Source: an uncultured Clostridia bacterium
GTDB taxonomy: Bacteria; Bacillota; Clostridia; Oscillospirales; Ruminococcaceae
Direction of reading: 5' to 3'
Length of the DNA stretch: 50,763 nt
NCBI GenBank assembly: GCA_944387915.1
Contig: CALXGT010000063.1
Span: 1 to 50,763 of the forward strand
Shown here: positions 16,185 through 24,799 of the stretch, piece after piece
How the letters are laid out: each line of letters begins with the position of its first letter
Position numbering within the stretch: the stretch's first letter is position 1
Notes under the pieces: generated by a model
What the model saw: the letters and a program-made list of their open reading frames with translations, nothing else
Database searches by the model: none
Told to the model about the DNA's origin: nothing
Position numbers and translations under genes: made by a program

Positions 16185-17243
16185 ATGCTGAAAGATATCC
16201 GATCCATGGATTTGGCGGAATTGACCGCCTTTGTAAAGGAATTAGGGGAACCGTCCTTTCGGGCAAAACAAATCTTCTCTTGGCTTCATCAGAAGCGGGT
16301 TTATCATTTTGACGAAATGAGCGACCTTCCTCTTTCTCTGCGGGAGAAATTGAAGGATGATGCGGTTTTGCTGAATCTTACCATCGAGAAAAAAATGGTT
16401 TCCGCTTTGGACCAGACCATTAAATACCTTTTCCGACTGCCGGACGGCGAGTATGTGGAAACGGTGAGAATGCGCTATGCCCATGGGAACAGTCTTTGCC
16501 TTTCCTGTCAGGTGGGCTGTAAAATGGGCTGTCGCTTTTGCGCGTCCACCAAAGCCGGTTACAAAAGGGACCTTCTGCCGTCGGAAATGCTCGAACAAGT
16601 TTACCAGGTGATTCAAGACACCAAAGAGCCGATTCATAATCTGGTGCTGATGGGGATTGGAGAACCGTTGGACAACTATCAAAACGTTCTTCGTTTTTTA
16701 TCGCTGGTTTCTTCAAAAGACGGTCTTAACATCGGTTACCGGCACATCTCTCTTTCCACTTGCGGTCTGGTGCCCATGATCGATCGGCTGGCGGAAGAGA
16801 ATTTACAGCTTACGTTGTCTGTTTCTCTCCACGCTTCCGATAATGAAACGCGAGACGAGATTATGCCGGTGAATCATAGATATCCCATCGAGGCGCTTTT
16901 GCAAGCCTGCGACCGGTACACCGAAAAGACCCACCGCCGGATCTCTTATGAATACGCTTTGATCCAGGGGGTCAATGACAGCGAGAAGAACGCCTTGGCG
17001 CTGGCCCGATTGCTTCGGGGAAAACTGTGTCATGTAAATCTCATTCCGGTTAATTATGTCAAAGAAGCCGGATACCGAAAAAGCGGAAAACAGCAACTGT
17101 ATGCTTTTCAAAAGGTACTTACCGATCATCATATTAACGCTACGATTCGCAGAACGTTAGGGGCGGATATTAGCGCAGCCTGCGGACAGCTGCGGCGGGA
17201 AGCAAATATTCAGACAAACGAACATAGGGGGGACGGCTTTTGA
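16185..17243 (+). CDS. rlmN: Dual-specificity 23S rRNA/tRNA C2-adenine methyltransferase RlmN
   Basis: 352 residues. The radical-SAM cluster motif is CKMGCRFCAS (C-x3-C-x2-C), and the segment LVLMGIGEPLDNY follows. The resolving Cys near the C-terminus is present in DISAACGQL. It makes m2A2503 in 23S rRNA and m2A37 in some tRNAs. GGAGG lies ahead of the ATG. The stop overlaps the TTG start of the PP2C phosphatase gene. Confidence 0.97.
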   Translation: MLKDIRSMDLAELTAFVKELGEPSFRAKQIFSWLHQKRVYHFDEMSDLPLSLREKLKDDAVLLNLTIEKKMVSALDQTIKYLFRLPDGEYVETVRMRYAHGNSLCLSCQVGCKMGCRFCASTKAGYKRDLLPSEMLEQVYQVIQDTKEPIHNLVLMGIGEPLDNYQNVLRFLSLVSSKDGLNIGYRHISLSTCGLVPMIDRLAEENLQLTLSVSLHASDNETRDEIMPVNHRYPIEALLQACDRYTEKTHRRISYEYALIQGVNDSEKNALALARLLRGKLCHVNLIPVNYVKEAGYRKSGKQQLYAFQKVLTDHHINATIRRTLGADISAACGQLRREANIQTNEHRGDGF

Positions 17244-17971
17244 AAATCGTAGGAAAAACCGATATCGGTTTACACAGGGATTCCAATCAGGACGCCTTTC
17301 GCATCATGGCTTTGGGACCCGGCGCGGGATTTGCGGTGGTTTGCGACGGTATGGGCGGAGAAAACGGAGGCGAGCGTGCCAGCAGTATCGCGAAAAAGGC
17401 GATTACACAGGCGATGGAGGAATCCTTTTCGGAGGATTTGACCGAAGAGAAGATCAAGCCCATATTGCTTCGGGCGCTTTACAGCGCCAACAGTAATATT
17501 TACCGAATTGCCTCGGAACATCCGGAACTGTCCGGTATGGGGACAACGGCGGTTTTGACTTTTTTGTTTCGGCAAAAAGCCTTTTGCGCAACGGTAGGAG
17601 ATAGCCGTATCTATCTTTTTTCCAAGGATGCGGGGTTGTGCCAGCTTTCCAAAGACCATTCCCGTGTGCAGGATTTATTAGACCGGGGAGAGATTACGCC
17701 GGAAGAAGCCAAAAATCATTCGGATCGTAATAAATTAACGCGGGCGGTGGGGATCAATGAGTCGCTGGAAATTGATTTTTTTGACGCCGAATTATTGTCC
17801 GGAGAGCGGCTGCTTTTGTGCAGCGATGGGTTGACCAGCTGCGTGGAAGATGAAGAAATCGGGGAGATACTTTCCCAATACTCGCTGGAAGAAGCCGCGG
17901 AAACGTTGATTCACCGTGCAAACGATCGAGGCGGATATGATAATATCACCGTTGTGATCGTTGAAGGATAG
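17240..17971 (+). CDS. prpC: PP2C-family Ser/Thr phosphatase (Stp/PrpC)
   Basis: 243 residues with the PP2C metal-site motifs DIGLHRDSNQDAF, VCDGMGGENGGERAS, GDSRIYLF, SKDHS and RGGYDNITVVIVE. It starts at a TTG overlapping the rlmN stop, with an AGGGGGGA ribosome site. It dephosphorylates the partner PASTA kinase encoded 26 bases downstream and that kinase's substrates. The phosphatase-kinase pairing is the standard switch controlling cell wall growth, germination or stationary-phase physiology in Firmicutes. Confidence 0.95.
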   Translation: MKIVGKTDIGLHRDSNQDAFRIMALGPGAGFAVVCDGMGGENGGERASSIAKKAITQAMEESFSEDLTEEKIKPILLRALYSANSNIYRIASEHPELSGMGTTAVLTFLFRQKAFCATVGDSRIYLFSKDAGLCQLSKDHSRVQDLLDRGEITPEEAKNHSDRNKLTRAVGINESLEIDFFDAELLSGERLLLCSDGLTSCVEDEEIGEILSQYSLEEAAETLIHRANDRGGYDNITVVIVEG

Positions 17972-17997
17972 CGTAAGGGATACGCGAGGAGGTACAA

Positions 17998-20058
17998 ATG
18001 GATCAATATATCGGAAAAACCCTGAATAAACGGTATGAGCTGCGCAAGCTGATTGGCAGCGGCGGAATGGCCAACGTTTTTGAGGCTTTTGATCTGGTGG
18101 AGGAGAAAATCGTCGCCGTAAAGATTTTAAAACAGGAATATCTGACCAACGAGGAATTTGTGCGACGCTTCCGCAACGAATCCAAGGTGGTTTCTATGCT
18201 GAACCACCCCAATATCGTCCAGGTATATGATGTGAATTTTACCGGCGCCGACCAATACATTGTGATGGAATATATTGACGGCATTACCCTTTCACAGTAT
18301 ATTCATCATCAGGGAAGGCTTCGTTGGAAGGACGCCCTCTTTTTTACGACACAGATTTTGAAAGCGTTGGATCACGCCCATGAACACGGAGTCATCCATC
18401 GGGACATCAAAGCTCAAAACATCATGCTTTTGCGGGACGGTTCCATTAAGGTGATGGATTTTGGCATCGCGCGGTTTGCCAGAGAAGACATTCGTTCTAT
18501 GGGGGATTTGGCGATCGGTTCTGTCCATTACATCAGCCCGGAGCAAACCTGCGGAGAAGAATCCGATGTGAAAAGCGATATTTACTCAGTGGGAATTTTG
18601 CTTTATGAAATGCTTTGCGGAAGCGTTCCTTTTGACGGAAAAACGCCGGAAGAGGTGGCTTTAAAGCATATGAAAGGCGGCGCTATCCCTCTTTCGGAGC
18701 GGGTGAGCGATTTGCCGACGGGGCTTTGTGAGATTGTAGAAAAGGCGATGCAGCGGGATCGAAACCTTCGGTACCGTTCGGCAAAGGAAATGCTAAACGC
18801 TATCGACGAGTTTAAACAAAATCCGTCCATCGTTTTTGCATACAAGTATTTGATGGAGGAAACCGTTCCGGCGGAATATAACCGTTCGGTAGACGCCATT
18901 CAAGGAAACGAGGATGCACAAGTGGAAGAAAAAATTGTGATTAAACGGAGCCCGACGATTTCGATTTTGCTTGGAATTGCTTTTGCCTGCGGCATTACGG
19001 CGATTTTGGTGGTCTTGTGGTTCTTTTACTGGAACAAGGAAGAAAAGGTTCCGGATACCATTATGCCCAATCTCGTCGGCAGCGTTTATGATGATATTAA
19101 AGATATGGATGAGTATAAAAACTTTAATTTCGTCATTGAAGAGCGGGCTATGACGGACGAATATCCCGCCGGCGTTATTTACGAACAAAATGTTCAGCCG
19201 GGTTTGAAAGTGAAGGCGGATCGGACTGTTAAAATCAAGATCAGTGAAGGCATTACTACCATTTATGTGCCTGATCTCACCGGAAAGGATGTTTCGGAGG
19301 CGGAACAGATTCTTTACGATATGGGGTTAGATTATAACATCCGGACGCAGTTGGATGAGACGGTGGCGCCCGATTGCGTTATTCGCTCCGATCCACCGGC
19401 GGATACCCAGGTAGAAAAAGGAAGTCAGGTCATTTTGTACGTGAGTCGGGCGGTCATCAGCGCCTCCAACAAGATGCCCTATGTTATTGGTCAGCCTGTA
19501 GAAGAAGCGACGGGGCTTTTGGAATCTTTGGGTCTGGTAGTGGAAACCAAAGAAATAGACAGCGATCAGGAACCGGGAATTGTTCTTACCCAAAGCCTTG
19601 CGAGAAACGAGTATATCGTGGAAGGAGATACCATCCTTCTTGAAGTGAGCAACGGTTCCGATTATTATAAGGAAATCAACCTTACGGTAGACTTCCCAAG
19701 CAATGCCGCCAGCCGCGAATACAGTATGGTGGTATATATGGATGGAGAAGGAACCGACACCTATACCGTCAATCCCGGAGAACACCGCCGGTATATGATT
19801 GTGGTAAAAGGAAACGGGACCCAAACAGTCACCATTTCGCTGGACGGAGTAAAGTATGCGGAATACACGGCCGATTTCGAAGCGGGAACTATTGAGCAAA
19901 CAGAAGGATATTACTACAGCGCATTGGAGCCGGAGCCCGGTTCTTCCTTTGAAGAAAATTCTTCTTCGGAGGAATCCACTGACAGCACCTTAGGACCGCC
20001 GACTGTTTCCGATCCTAATATCGTCGACGGGCCGGGCGGAGCTTCGGCGGTGGAATAG
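17998..20058 (+). CDS. prkC: PASTA-domain membrane Ser/Thr protein kinase (PrkC/Stk)
   Basis: 686 residues. The kinase domain (about 1-270) has a GSGGMANVF glycine loop, Lys42 in VAVKILK, the catalytic loop HRDIKAQNI (Asp136) and DFG at 154-156. The usual Pro of HRDIKPQN is Ala. A single membrane segment lies at about 319-343. Three extracellular PASTA repeats follow (about 350-420, 421-487, 494-556), which bind muropeptides or lipid II. After them comes an unusual 130-residue extracellular part: a beta-rich region (557-640) and a Ser/Glu/Pro-rich tail. It forms a pair with the preceding PP2C phosphatase. The RsgA GTPase encoded one base downstream is a known substrate type of such kinases in other Firmicutes. 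Confidence 0.96.
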   Translation: MDQYIGKTLNKRYELRKLIGSGGMANVFEAFDLVEEKIVAVKILKQEYLTNEEFVRRFRNESKVVSMLNHPNIVQVYDVNFTGADQYIVMEYIDGITLSQYIHHQGRLRWKDALFFTTQILKALDHAHEHGVIHRDIKAQNIMLLRDGSIKVMDFGIARFAREDIRSMGDLAIGSVHYISPEQTCGEESDVKSDIYSVGILLYEMLCGSVPFDGKTPEEVALKHMKGGAIPLSERVSDLPTGLCEIVEKAMQRDRNLRYRSAKEMLNAIDEFKQNPSIVFAYKYLMEETVPAEYNRSVDAIQGNEDAQVEEKIVIKRSPTISILLGIAFACGITAILVVLWFFYWNKEEKVPDTIMPNLVGSVYDDIKDMDEYKNFNFVIEERAMTDEYPAGVIYEQNVQPGLKVKADRTVKIKISEGITTIYVPDLTGKDVSEAEQILYDMGLDYNIRTQLDETVAPDCVIRSDPPADTQVEKGSQVILYVSRAVISASNKMPYVIGQPVEEATGLLESLGLVVETKEIDSDQEPGIVLTQSLARNEYIVEGDTILLEVSNGSDYYKEINLTVDFPSNAASREYSMVVYMDGEGTDTYTVNPGEHRRYMIVVKGNGTQTVTISLDGVKYAEYTADFEAGTIEQTEGYYYSALEPEPGSSFEENSSSEESTDSTLGPPTVSDPNIVDGPGGASAVE

Positions 20059-20059
20059 T

Positions 20060-20920
20060 ATGGAGCAGGGAAGAATCATCAAAGCAATCAGCGGCTTCTA
20101 CTATGTGGACACCGGTGCGGACGTGGTTGCCTGCAAAGCGAGAGGGGTGTTCCGAAAACAGGGGATCACCCCTCTCACCGGGGACTTTGTAACGATAGAG
20201 GAGCAGACGGTGACCGAAATTTTGCCGCGGAAGAACGAATTTCTCCGGCCTCCTGCGGCGAATTTGGATCAGATCCTTTTTGTGATCTCTTCGACAGAGC
20301 CGGAACCCAATTTTTTCCATCTGGATCAGCTTATCGCTATTTGCGAAAAGAAGGAGATTGAACCGCTTTTGGTCATTACCAAAAATGATCTAAAAGAGGG
20401 AAAATCTTTCGGTTCGGTTTACGAGAATGCGGGATTTTCCGTTTTTTACGTCACTCCCGAGGCGGAGAGAGATCAAGCGGTTTACGACTGCCTTAAAGGA
20501 AAGGTGACCCTTTTGGTGGGGAACACGGGTGTGGGGAAGTCCACACTCTTAAATCGTCTTTTTCCCGCGCTACAGCTGAAAACCGGCGAGATCAGCGACA
20601 AATTGGGGAGAGGCCGCCATACAACCCGTCATGTAGAAATGTTTTCCCTTCCGGAAGGAGGCTATGTGGCGGATACCCCGGGGTTTGGCACTGTGGAAAT
20701 CGGAAAATACGAGGTCATAAAGAAAGAGGAGCTTGCTTTTTGTTTTCGGGAATTTGCTCCTTACGTGGAAAAATGTCTCTTTAAAGATTGTTCCCATCGA
20801 ACAGAAAAAGGCTGTCAGGTAGTAAATGCCGTAAAAGAGGGGAAAATCGCCAAAAGCCGCCACAGCAGCTACTGCGCCTTGTATGAAGAAGCGGCAAAAA
20901 TCAAGGATTGGGAGCGTTGA
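20060..20920 (+). CDS. rsgA: Ribosome small-subunit maturation GTPase RsgA
   Basis: 286 residues with the circularly permuted GTPase order: OB-fold first, then TKNDL (G4), then the P-loop GNTGVGKST at about 154-162, then DTPGFG (G3). A zinc-knuckle, CLFKDCSHRTEKGC, lies near the C-terminus. It helps late 30S assembly in the cytoplasm and couples it to GTP and (p)ppGpp levels. It starts one base after the prkC stop and is followed directly by thiN. The rpe gene that stands between them in Bacillus is missing. Confidence 0.96.
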   Translation: MEQGRIIKAISGFYYVDTGADVVACKARGVFRKQGITPLTGDFVTIEEQTVTEILPRKNEFLRPPAANLDQILFVISSTEPEPNFFHLDQLIAICEKKEIEPLLVITKNDLKEGKSFGSVYENAGFSVFYVTPEAERDQAVYDCLKGKVTLLVGNTGVGKSTLLNRLFPALQLKTGEISDKLGRGRHTTRHVEMFSLPEGGYVADTPGFGTVEIGKYEVIKKEELAFCFREFAPYVEKCLFKDCSHRTEKGCQVVNAVKEGKIAKSRHSSYCALYEEAAKIKDWER

Positions 20921-20921
20921 T

Positions 20922-21554
20922 ATGGATCAAAGACGCTGTGTTATTTTTTCTGCCGGAGAATACCGGGATCCTTCCTATTTGAAAAGCCTGTTGCGAAAAG
21001 GGGATTTTTACATCGGCGCCGACGGAGGGTATCTTCTTTCGAAAGCGCTTGCCTGTCCGTTGGACCTTTGGCTTGGGGATCGAGACTCGTTACAGCAGGT
21101 TCCGGATTTAAAGGAAAGTCAAATTTTTCCGGTCCAAAAGGACGATACCGACACCATGCTTGCCATCAAGGAGGGGCTGCGGCGGGGATTTTGTTCCTTT
21201 TTGCTTTTGGGCGCGCTGGGCGGACGTTTCGACCATAGTGTTGCCAATCTCCAGTCCCTTGGCTACTTAGTTTCCAAAGGCGCCCGGGGGGAGATTATCG
21301 ATGAATCCCATCGAATCTTTTTGCTTCAAAATGAAAGCTGCGTGATTCCCCAGGGTTATAAGTATTTTTCGGTTTTCGCCTTTGGCGGAGAGGCAAAGGG
21401 CGTTTCGATTACCGGCGGGGAATACGACCTCACCGACGGGGTGCTGACGCCTTTTTTTCCTTTGGGAGTCAGCAATCAGCTGGTACAAAAAGAGGCCGTT
21501 GTTTCCGTCAAAGAAGGCTGCCTGTTGATCGTTTTATCGGAGAGACAGATGTAA
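20922..21554 (+). CDS. thiN: Thiamine diphosphokinase
   Basis: 210 residues from ATG at 20922; a longer frame from 20883 would run inside rsgA. Conserved blocks are GADGGYLLSKAL, WLGDRDS, DDTDTMLAI and LGALGGRFDHSVANLQSL, all diagnostic of the family that pyrophosphorylates thiamine to thiamine diphosphate. GGAG lies eight bases before the start. Its place after rsgA and before spoVM repeats the Bacillus order. Transcription probably continues from the prkC region. Confidence 0.94.
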   Translation: MDQRRCVIFSAGEYRDPSYLKSLLRKGDFYIGADGGYLLSKALACPLDLWLGDRDSLQQVPDLKESQIFPVQKDDTDTMLAIKEGLRRGFCSFLLLGALGGRFDHSVANLQSLGYLVSKGARGEIIDESHRIFLLQNESCVIPQGYKYFSVFAFGGEAKGVSITGGEYDLTDGVLTPFFPLGVSNQLVQKEAVVSVKEGCLLIVLSERQM

Positions 21555-21621
21555 CGAAACCCGTTCCTTTTGCGTAAAATAAAGAGAAAACGCTTTAGAA
21601 ACAGAAAGGAATGATGTTTCC

Positions 21622-21711
21622 ATGAAGATTGTAGTAGTAAAAAGTCCGAAATATATTTCCGGATTGCTGAGAATGATTTTTGGAATTAAAAAAGAGCATA
21701 TTCCGGAATAG
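21622..21711 (+). CDS. spoVM: Stage V sporulation protein SpoVM
   Basis: A 29-codon gene in an otherwise empty 233-base gap. The peptide begins MKIVVVKSPKYISGLLR and continues with a short amphipathic, basic tail. It shares Met1, Lys2, Lys7, Pro9, Lys10, Gly14, Arg17 and Gly21 with the 26-residue B. subtilis SpoVM (aligned from memory). SpoVM is an amphipathic helix that senses positive membrane curvature on the forespore and anchors SpoIVA to start coat assembly. It lies downstream of thiN exactly as in Bacillus, which strongly supports the call. An AAAGGA ribosome site lies about 11 bases ahead. I see no clear sigma-E promoter. The gene implies the organism can form spores. Confidence 0.92.
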   Translation: MKIVVVKSPKYISGLLRMIFGIKKEHIPE

Positions 21712-21787
21712 CGGTTTGCCGTTTTGTGGGCGGAGATCGAAAGTTTCGCGATTTTAAATGATACGGGACAGAAAAAAGGAGGACATA

Positions 21788-22471
21788 ATGAACAAGTTAG
21801 GAATTATTGGGGCCATGGGGCTTGAAATTTCCCTGCTTTTGACCCAGATGAAGGATGTCAAGGAAACCGTAGTTGCGGGAAGAAACTTTTATGAAGGAAC
21901 GCTTTCCGGAAAACCGGCGGTTTTAGTCTGTTCCGGAATTGGAAAGGTCAATTCCGCCATTACCGCGCAGCTTTTGATTGGCCATTTTAAAGCCGATGGG
22001 ATTATTAACACCGGAGTTGCCGGCGGGGCGGGTGAGACGAGGATCCGGGATATTGTTATCTCCACCGACGCGGTGTACCACGACATGGATCCGGAAATAT
22101 TGGCGTTAAGCACGCCTTTTTTAAAGGCATTTTCGGCGGATGAGACGCTGATAAAAGCGGCGAAAGCGGCCTGTGAAAAACGAAAGATCCGATTTTTTAC
22201 GGGACGGATCGCCACCGGCGACCAGTTTATCGCCGACGAGAAGATCAAAGAGGATATTGTCCGGCGAACCGAACCGCTGGCTATCGAAATGGAAGGAGCC
22301 GCTGTGGCGCATGTCTGTGTCAGCAGCGATATTCCCTTTGTCGTCATCCGGAGTATTTCCGATAATGCCGGAGAGGGCGGGGAAGCGCTATATGAGGAAT
22401 TTAAAGATGTCGCCGCGGATGATGCCGCCTTTATCGTCCGGGAGATGGCCGGGATTTTATCTATGCAATAA
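21788..22471 (+). CDS. mtnN: 5'-methylthioadenosine/S-adenosylhomocysteine nucleosidase
   Basis: 227 residues from ATG at 21788, which has GGAGG five bases ahead; the upstream ATG at 21758 lacks such a site. The N-terminal GIIGAMGLEISLL carries the catalytic Glu13. IEMEGAAVAHV supplies the ribose-binding Glu and RSISDNA the catalytic Asp. It hydrolyses methylthioadenosine and S-adenosylhomocysteine, relieving inhibition of methyltransferases and recycling methionine. The gene is convergent with cinA across a shared terminator. Confidence 0.95.
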   Translation: MNKLGIIGAMGLEISLLLTQMKDVKETVVAGRNFYEGTLSGKPAVLVCSGIGKVNSAITAQLLIGHFKADGIINTGVAGGAGETRIRDIVISTDAVYHDMDPEILALSTPFLKAFSADETLIKAAKAACEKRKIRFFTGRIATGDQFIADEKIKEDIVRRTEPLAIEMEGAAVAHVCVSSDIPFVVIRSISDNAGEGGEALYEEFKDVAADDAAFIVREMAGILSMQ

Positions 22472-22477
22472 AAAAAG

Positions 22478-22514
22478 CTCCCGAAACAGATTTCTGTTTC
22501 GGGAGTCTTTTTTT
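22478..22514. terminator. Bidirectional terminator between mtnN and cinA
   Basis: A 12-base perfect stem, CTCCCGAAACAG with CTGTTTCGGGAG, is followed by TCTTTTTTT on the plus strand and by a T-run on the minus strand. It serves both convergent genes. Confidence 0.92.
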
Positions 22515-22517
22515 GCC

Positions 22518-23777
22518 TTATTGGGAGGAAGCTGCTTTTGCCGCTTTCATTATGAGATCTAATGCCGCCAGCGTAGAACGATGGCGGATAAGTTCCCGCA
22601 AATCCTTGTCTTTTCGTCCGTAGTGCGTCTCAATTACCTTGGAAAAGGCGTCGCTTTCTACGGCGAGGTAGACCAGTCCCACCGGTTTTCCTTCAGAGGG
22701 AAGGGGACCGGCGTTTCCGGTTATCGATACGCCAATGTCGGCACCGGTAACTTTTCGGATCCCTTTGGCCATTTCCACGGCAGTTTCCGCTGAAATAGCG
22801 GAAAATTTCTGTAAAGTTTCTTTCTTTACAGAAAGAAGTTCCTCTTTGATCCGGTTGCTGTAGGCACAAATCCCACACTCAAACACCTTGGAAGCACCGC
22901 TGATTTGCGTTAACGCTTCGGAGACTTTTCCTCCGGTACAACTTTCCGCTGTAGCCACAGTCAACCCTTTTTCAGAGAGCAAGGCCACCACCGCTTCCTG
23001 GAGACTGTCCACATCGATACCGTAGAGATACGCGCCGACCTGCTCCTTGATTTGTTGGATTACCGGCGCCATCTTTTCTTCCGCTTCCGCTTCCGTCTTG
23101 GCGCTTGCGGTAACTCGAAGCATGACTTCTCCGGTTTTGGCGTAAGGCGCTATGGTAGGATTGAGGCTCTTTTCCATCAAAGGGCGGAGTATGTCCTCGA
23201 GCTGGGATTCGCCGATACCGTAAAAATGAAGATTATGGGAAAAAAGAGAATGATCGCTTCCTTGCTTTAAGTAAGGAACGACCGAGTCCAAAAACATCGC
23301 CGACATCTCTCTGGGCGGACCGGGGAGCATGATGGCGGTTTTTCCATCACCCTCGATAATACAGCCCGGCGCCGTTCCGTTATCGTTTCGGAGAATGATC
23401 GCTCCTTTGGGCATCATAGCCTGTTTCTTATTGTTTTCAGTCATCGGGCGGTCGATGGAAGCGAAATAGCTTTCGATCCGCTGTAAGGATGCGGGGTCAC
23501 AGACCAATTCCCGGTGAAAATATTCGGCGATAGTCTCTTTGGTGAGATCGTCGTAGGTGGGTCCTAAGCCGCCGGTGGTAATGACGATGTCCGCGCGGGA
23601 GAAGGCGAGGGAAAGCGCCTCTTGCAGCCGCTTCGGGTTGTCTCCCACCACTGACTGATGATAAACATCAATTCCAAGCCCCGTTAGTTCCTTCGCGATA
23701 AAGGCGGCGTTGGTATTGACGATATCTCCCATTAAGATTTCTGTCCCAATACAGAGAATTTCCGCATTTCGATTCAT
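22518..23777 (-). CDS. cinA: CinA: nicotinamide-nucleotide amidase / competence-damage protein
   Basis: 419 residues. The N-terminal molybdopterin-binding-like domain has CIGTEILMGDIVNTN, TTGGLGPTYDDLTKE and NGTAPG (about 1-170). The C-terminal PncC domain has TVATAESCTGGKVSEALT and SITGNAGP (about 260-415). It salvages pyridine nucleotides by deamidating NMN, and the N-domain may have ADP-ribose pyrophosphatase activity. The gene is preceded on the minus strand by the sdpI-like gene 16 bases away, so the two may be cotranscribed. Confidence 0.95.
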   Translation of the reverse strand: MNRNAEILCIGTEILMGDIVNTNAAFIAKELTGLGIDVYHQSVVGDNPKRLQEALSLAFSRADIVITTGGLGPTYDDLTKETIAEYFHRELVCDPASLQRIESYFASIDRPMTENNKKQAMMPKGAIILRNDNGTAPGCIIEGDGKTAIMLPGPPREMSAMFLDSVVPYLKQGSDHSLFSHNLHFYGIGESQLEDILRPLMEKSLNPTIAPYAKTGEVMLRVTASAKTEAEAEEKMAPVIQQIKEQVGAYLYGIDVDSLQEAVVALLSEKGLTVATAESCTGGKVSEALTQISGASKVFECGICAYSNRIKEELLSVKKETLQKFSAISAETAVEMAKGIRKVTGADIGVSITGNAGPLPSEGKPVGLVYLAVESDAFSKVIETHYGRKDKDLRELIRHRSTLAALDLIMKAAKAASSQ

Positions 23778-23793
23778 AAGTAAGCCTTCTTTA

Positions 23794-24459
23794 TTAATAT
23801 TTTTTTGCGATTTGATAAGAATAGATTACAACAACCAGCACATACACCAGCATCAGGGCAATCAGGAATATGGATGCGGCGATCCCCCGAAAGCCAAGGA
23901 GAGAAGCCACGATCAAAATAAGACCGCAGACCATAAAGGCGATCCCGCCAAACCGCTGGCATTTTTGCCAGGTCACTTCGTTTTTCATACTGTAGGAAAG
24001 ACGAACGCCAAAGAAATCGTTTTTCTTGACTTTGGGCATTACGTTTCCCAAGATCACAAAAAGGATCCCGAAGATGAGGTTGATCAGCTGGTAGATTTCA
24101 AAGGGCATTTCGTTTAAATTTTCGGTTTGGCGAAAGGCGGTATAAAGAAAATATACGGTCAGCGCGTTGAAAAGAACGAGGCCTCCCATACCGCTGAGCA
24201 GAACGATTTTCCCATTGTTTTTTTGCCCTTCGTTTTGCTCCTGCTTTTCCGCGAATTTCGCGATCCCACGCATCAGGTATCCAAAGCCGATCACCATAGC
24301 GGGTAAAATCAAAAGCTCGTATTTGCTTCCATACCGGTCCACTTCGTCCAACGCGTTATAATGGGCGGGGACAGTATCTGGCAAAAAGGGGAGCATGATC
24401 AGTGTAATCCCCAAAGCGAAATAAGTCAACAGCAGATAAATCCATTTTTTATTTTTCAT
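23794..24459 (-). CDS. SdpI/DUF1648-family membrane protein
   Basis: 221 residues with six predicted membrane helices. The first loop PDTVPAHYNALDEVDRYGSK is the DUF1648 signature (P-x-H-x-N-x3-D-x2-G). The later MPKVKKNDFFGVRLSYSM resembles the SdpI segment. In Bacillus, SdpI gives immunity to the SdpC cannibalism toxin and also sequesters the SdpR repressor. No toxin gene is found here, so immunity is not shown. ATG at 24459 is chosen because GGAGG lies seven bases ahead; the frame opens earlier, inside the regulator gene. The 11-base overlap with the ArsR-type gene indicates coexpression. Confidence 0.87.
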   Translation of the reverse strand: MKNKKWIYLLLTYFALGITLIMLPFLPDTVPAHYNALDEVDRYGSKYELLILPAMVIGFGYLMRGIAKFAEKQEQNEGQKNNGKIVLLSGMGGLVLFNALTVYFLYTAFRQTENLNEMPFEIYQLINLIFGILFVILGNVMPKVKKNDFFGVRLSYSMKNEVTWQKCQRFGGIAFMVCGLILIVASLLGFRGIAASIFLIALMLVYVLVVVIYSYQIAKKY

Positions 24460-24727
24460 CCGTATTCCTCCTTCGAAGACTTTGGATCCAAAGGATCGCT
24501 TCATCCAATACGGTTAGATCCAGCTCATAGTAAATGAAATTTTTAACGCGGGTTTCGTAAATCCACCCCGCCTTTTTCAGCTTGGAGAGATGGTACGACA
24601 AAGCGGAGGGGGAAAGTCCTACCCGTTTCGCCAGTTCGCCGGAAGAAATTTTCCCTTCCTTCAGCACCGTTAGAATTTCCCGCCCGGTCCGGTCGCCCAG
24701 AGCGTCGAGAAGAGCTTGTATCTGCAA
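24449..24727 (-). CDS. ArsR/SdpR-type winged-helix repressor
   Basis: 92 residues with a helix-turn-helix at ISSGELAKRVGLSPSALSYH (about 27-46) and a wing ending in FIYYELDLTVLD. It has no Cys pair for metal sensing, which favours an SdpR-like autorepressor over a metal sensor. It is translated ahead of, and overlaps, the SdpI-like membrane protein, the same pairing as sdpRI in Bacillus. Two inverted repeats flank its promoter and are good candidates for its binding sites. Confidence 0.88.
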   Translation of the reverse strand: MQIQALLDALGDRTGREILTVLKEGKISSGELAKRVGLSPSALSYHLSKLKKAGWIYETRVKNFIYYELDLTVLDEAILWIQSLRRRNTDEK

Positions 24728-24741
24728 AATATGCCTCCTAT

Positions 24742-24757
24742 TTCAAAAATATTTGAA
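24742..24757. promoter_or_regulatory. Candidate SdpR-like operator, downstream site
   Basis: TTCAAAAATATTTGAA is a 16-base perfect inverted repeat (TTCAAA / TTTGAA). It lies between the -10 and the ribosome site of the regulator gene. Confidence 0.6.
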
Positions 24758-24765
24758 CTACTTTT

Positions 24766-24793
24766 AGTATACACAAAAATAGGGAAGGACGCA
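24766..24793 (-). promoter_or_regulatory. Promoter of the SdpR/SdpI-like operon
   Basis: Minus-strand TTGCGT (24793-24788) and TATACT (24771-24766) with a 16-base spacer. It is bracketed by two inverted repeats. Confidence 0.6.
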
Positions 24794-24799
24794 ATAGCT

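Noticed and set aside
21555-21621. Sigma-E-type promoter for spoVM
   Set aside because: No convincing -35/-10 pair for a sporulation sigma factor could be read in these bases; transcription may come from upstream.
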